From Thermotogaceae bacterium (GTDB lineage: Bacteria; Thermotogota; Thermotogae; Thermotogales; Thermotogaceae), in assembly GCA_021161105.1 (NCBI GenBank), contig JAGHBG010000019.1, forward strand, positions 1 through 7,134: 7,134 nt of DNA. The letters run 5' to 3'. The position numbers and the translations under genes were made by a program. Positions 5,652 through 7,134 of this stretch are shown one piece after another. Each line of letters opens with the position of its first letter. The stretch's first letter is position 1. The notes beneath the pieces are model-generated. The model saw only the letters and a list, made by a program, of their open reading frames with translations. It did not search any database and was not told the origin of the DNA.

Positions 5652-6956
5652 ATGGAAGTGGAATGGGTGTACATTGAGGATCTGAAAAGCTATATAGGAA
5701 AAGAAGTTGAGCTTAGAGGGTGGGTATGGAGATCAAGGTCGAGTGGAAAGATATCTTTTATAATCTTTAGAGATGGAACGGGATTTTTACAGGTGGTTGT
5801 AGAAAGGTCAACAATTGGAGACGAGAAGTTTAAAAAGGTGAAGAAGCTTCCAATGGAAACATCGATAATTGTAAGAGGTAAGGTTAGAGAAGAGGAAAGA
5901 GCACCCGGAGGAGTGGAGCTTCTGGCAGAGGATGTTGAGATCATCCATGTTCCTGATGAACCATTCCCCATAACAAAGCCTGATCATGGAATAGATTATC
6001 TTCTTGATAGAAGGCATCTATGGCTCAGATCGAGAAAGCAATTTCACATATTAAGATTGAGAGATGCGCTTATCTGGACAATAAGAAAGTTTTATCATGA
6101 CAGAAAGTTTGTCCTTGTAGATACACCCATATTTACGGGGGCTATAGGAGAGGCTGCCGGGAATCTCTTTGAGCTTGATTATTTCGATTATGGGAAAGTA
6201 TATCTTGCGCAAACGGGGCAGCTCTATCTTGAAGCAGCGGCTCTTGCTTTTGGCAAGGTTTACAATCTTGGCCCTACGTTCAGAGCGGAAAAGTCAAAAA
6301 CGAGAAGGCACCTGATAGAATTCTGGATGAGTGAGGCAGAGGTTGCCTATTATGAACACGAAGATAACCTGAGGCTACAGGAAGACTTGGTTAGTTTCAT
6401 AGTTAAATATGTCCTTGAAAATGCAAGAGAACACCTCGAAGCTCTTGGAAGGGATATAAAACCTCTTGAAAAAGTTGAACCTCCATTCCCGAGGATAACA
6501 TATACAGAGGCGATTAAGCTCCTTCAGAGGAAGGGCTTTGACATCCAGTGGGGCGATGATTTTGGTGGAGATGAGGAGACAGCGATTGCAGAGGAGTTTG
6601 ATAAGCCCGTGTTTGTGACTCATTACCCAAGAAAATCAAAAGCATTTTATATGCAACCTGATCCTGACAATCCTGATGTAGTTCTCTGCGATGATCTTCT
6701 TGCACCGGAAGGTTATGGGGAGATAATAGGTGCATCACAGAGAATCCACGACTACGATCTATTAGTCGAGAGGATAAAGGAATTTGGACTTCCTCTCGAA
6801 GCCTACGATTGGTATCTTGATTTGAGGAAGTGGGGATCAGTTCCTCATAGCGGATTTGGACTTGGCGTGGAAAGAACAATTGCTTGGATTGCAGGACTTG
6901 AACACATAAGAGTGGCTATACCATTTCCGAGAACACTTTACAGGGTTCATCCGTGA
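5652..6956 (+). CDS. asnS: Asparaginyl-tRNA synthetase
   Basis: This class IIb cytoplasmic enzyme charges tRNA-Asn with asparagine using ATP. The 434 residues, a usual length, show an N-terminal OB-fold anticodon-binding domain (about 15-105, with VELRGWVWRSR and FRDGTGFLQVVVE), then the class II catalytic core. Motif 2 is GPTFRAEKSKTRRHLIEFW, with the ATP-binding Arg at 211. Motif 3 is GFGLGVER, with Arg408. Asparaginyl rather than aspartyl specificity is supported by RRHLIEFWMSEAE, by QLYLEAAALAFGKVYNLG, by the FVTHYPRKSKAFYM and LLAPEGYGEIIGASQR segments, and by the ending IPFPRTLYRVHP. All of these resemble bacterial AsnRS; archaeal-type AspRS has a different motif 2 continuation. The ATG at 5652 is reported, but the GTG at 5658 fits the ribosome binding site better. 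The gene appears complete and to have its own promoter. No convincing + strand terminator is visible after it. Confidence 0.95.
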   Translation: MEVEWVYIEDLKSYIGKEVELRGWVWRSRSSGKISFIIFRDGTGFLQVVVERSTIGDEKFKKVKKLPMETSIIVRGKVREEERAPGGVELLAEDVEIIHVPDEPFPITKPDHGIDYLLDRRHLWLRSRKQFHILRLRDALIWTIRKFYHDRKFVLVDTPIFTGAIGEAAGNLFELDYFDYGKVYLAQTGQLYLEAAALAFGKVYNLGPTFRAEKSKTRRHLIEFWMSEAEVAYYEHEDNLRLQEDLVSFIVKYVLENAREHLEALGRDIKPLEKVEPPFPRITYTEAIKLLQRKGFDIQWGDDFGGDEETAIAEEFDKPVFVTHYPRKSKAFYMQPDPDNPDVVLCDDLLAPEGYGEIIGASQRIHDYDLLVERIKEFGLPLEAYDWYLDLRKWGSVPHSGFGLGVERTIAWIAGLEHIRVAIPFPRTLYRVHP

Positions 6957-7134
6957 TTTTTATAAAAAAGAAACTGCTCGTTGCACAAAGCCCGAGAGAT
7001 TGAAAATGGCACCGATCGGGGAGATATTTACCACCCTTGAATAGGGGTTTAATAACATGGGATCTGGTGAGCCACAAAACTCCTGACTTCACAATATATT
7101 GCACCTCCTCAAGCAATAACACTGGAAAATTCAC
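6957..7134. other. Unassigned 3' region after asnS
   Basis: These 178 bases contain no + strand gene. Structure is limited to a CCGATCGG palindrome (7012-7019), a CTCG/CGAG inverted repeat (about 6977-6995) and a small CCC/GGG hairpin around 7033-7046. Read on the minus strand, the CTCG/CGAG repeat is followed by a T-rich stretch and could be a weak terminator for a convergent transcript. No tRNA fold or known riboswitch core was recognised. A minus-strand reading frame with a good ribosome binding site crosses it and is discussed as a finding. Confidence 0.4.

Noticed and set aside
7028..7050. Possible tRNA T-arm around CCCTTGAATAGGGG
   Set aside because: The loop lacks the TTC needed for a T-loop, and no acceptor, D or anticodon arm can be built around it.

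Overview
The window looks like chromosome from a low-GC thermophilic bacterium, most probably a member of the Thermotogota (Kosmotoga-like). This rests on K/E-rich proteins, heavy use of AGA/AGG and ATA codons, strong GGAGG-type ribosome binding sites, and a chemoreceptor ending in the ERFKV type. It is an inference: a thermophilic Firmicute is not excluded, and there is no rRNA or other marker gene to settle it. All five convincing genes are on the + strand, and four are followed by clear rho-independent hairpins.

Layout. Positions 1-214 are an AT-rich leader with an extended -10 promoter. 215-2395 encodes a membrane chemoreceptor (dCache-HAMP-MCP signalling domain), closed by a terminator at about 2420-2447. 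2552-2580 is a perfect consensus promoter (TTGACA, 17 bp, TATAAT) overlapped just downstream by a 20-bp imperfect palindrome typical of TetR operators. It drives a radical SAM enzyme (2619-4085) with a C-terminal SPASM-like cysteine set. After a 43-nt gap that can fold as a terminator or as an alternative hairpin hiding the next ribosome binding site comes a TetR-family regulator (4129-4671). A perfect 10-bp terminator follows at 4736-4768. An approximately 194-nt leader then precedes a small exported protein of unknown function (best start 4963, to 5529). Part of this leader is complementary in 12 of 13 positions to that gene's own ribosome binding site. After another terminator (5549-5575), an extended -10 promoter leads into asparaginyl-tRNA synthetase (5652-6956). 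The last 178 bases hold no gene I can support.

How they work together. The radical SAM gene and tetR look like one self-regulating unit: the repressor probably binds the operator over the start site and shuts off both the enzyme and itself until a ligand releases it. The enzyme's substrate cannot be read from sequence. Its family resemblance, lone operon and TetR control make a membrane-lipid modification, such as membrane-spanning lipid synthesis, a reasonable but unproven hypothesis. The chemoreceptor, the exported protein and asnS appear to be independent transcription units. The two least ordinary signals are RNA-level: mutually exclusive hairpins between the enzyme and tetR, and the long-range helix that could hide the start of the exported protein.
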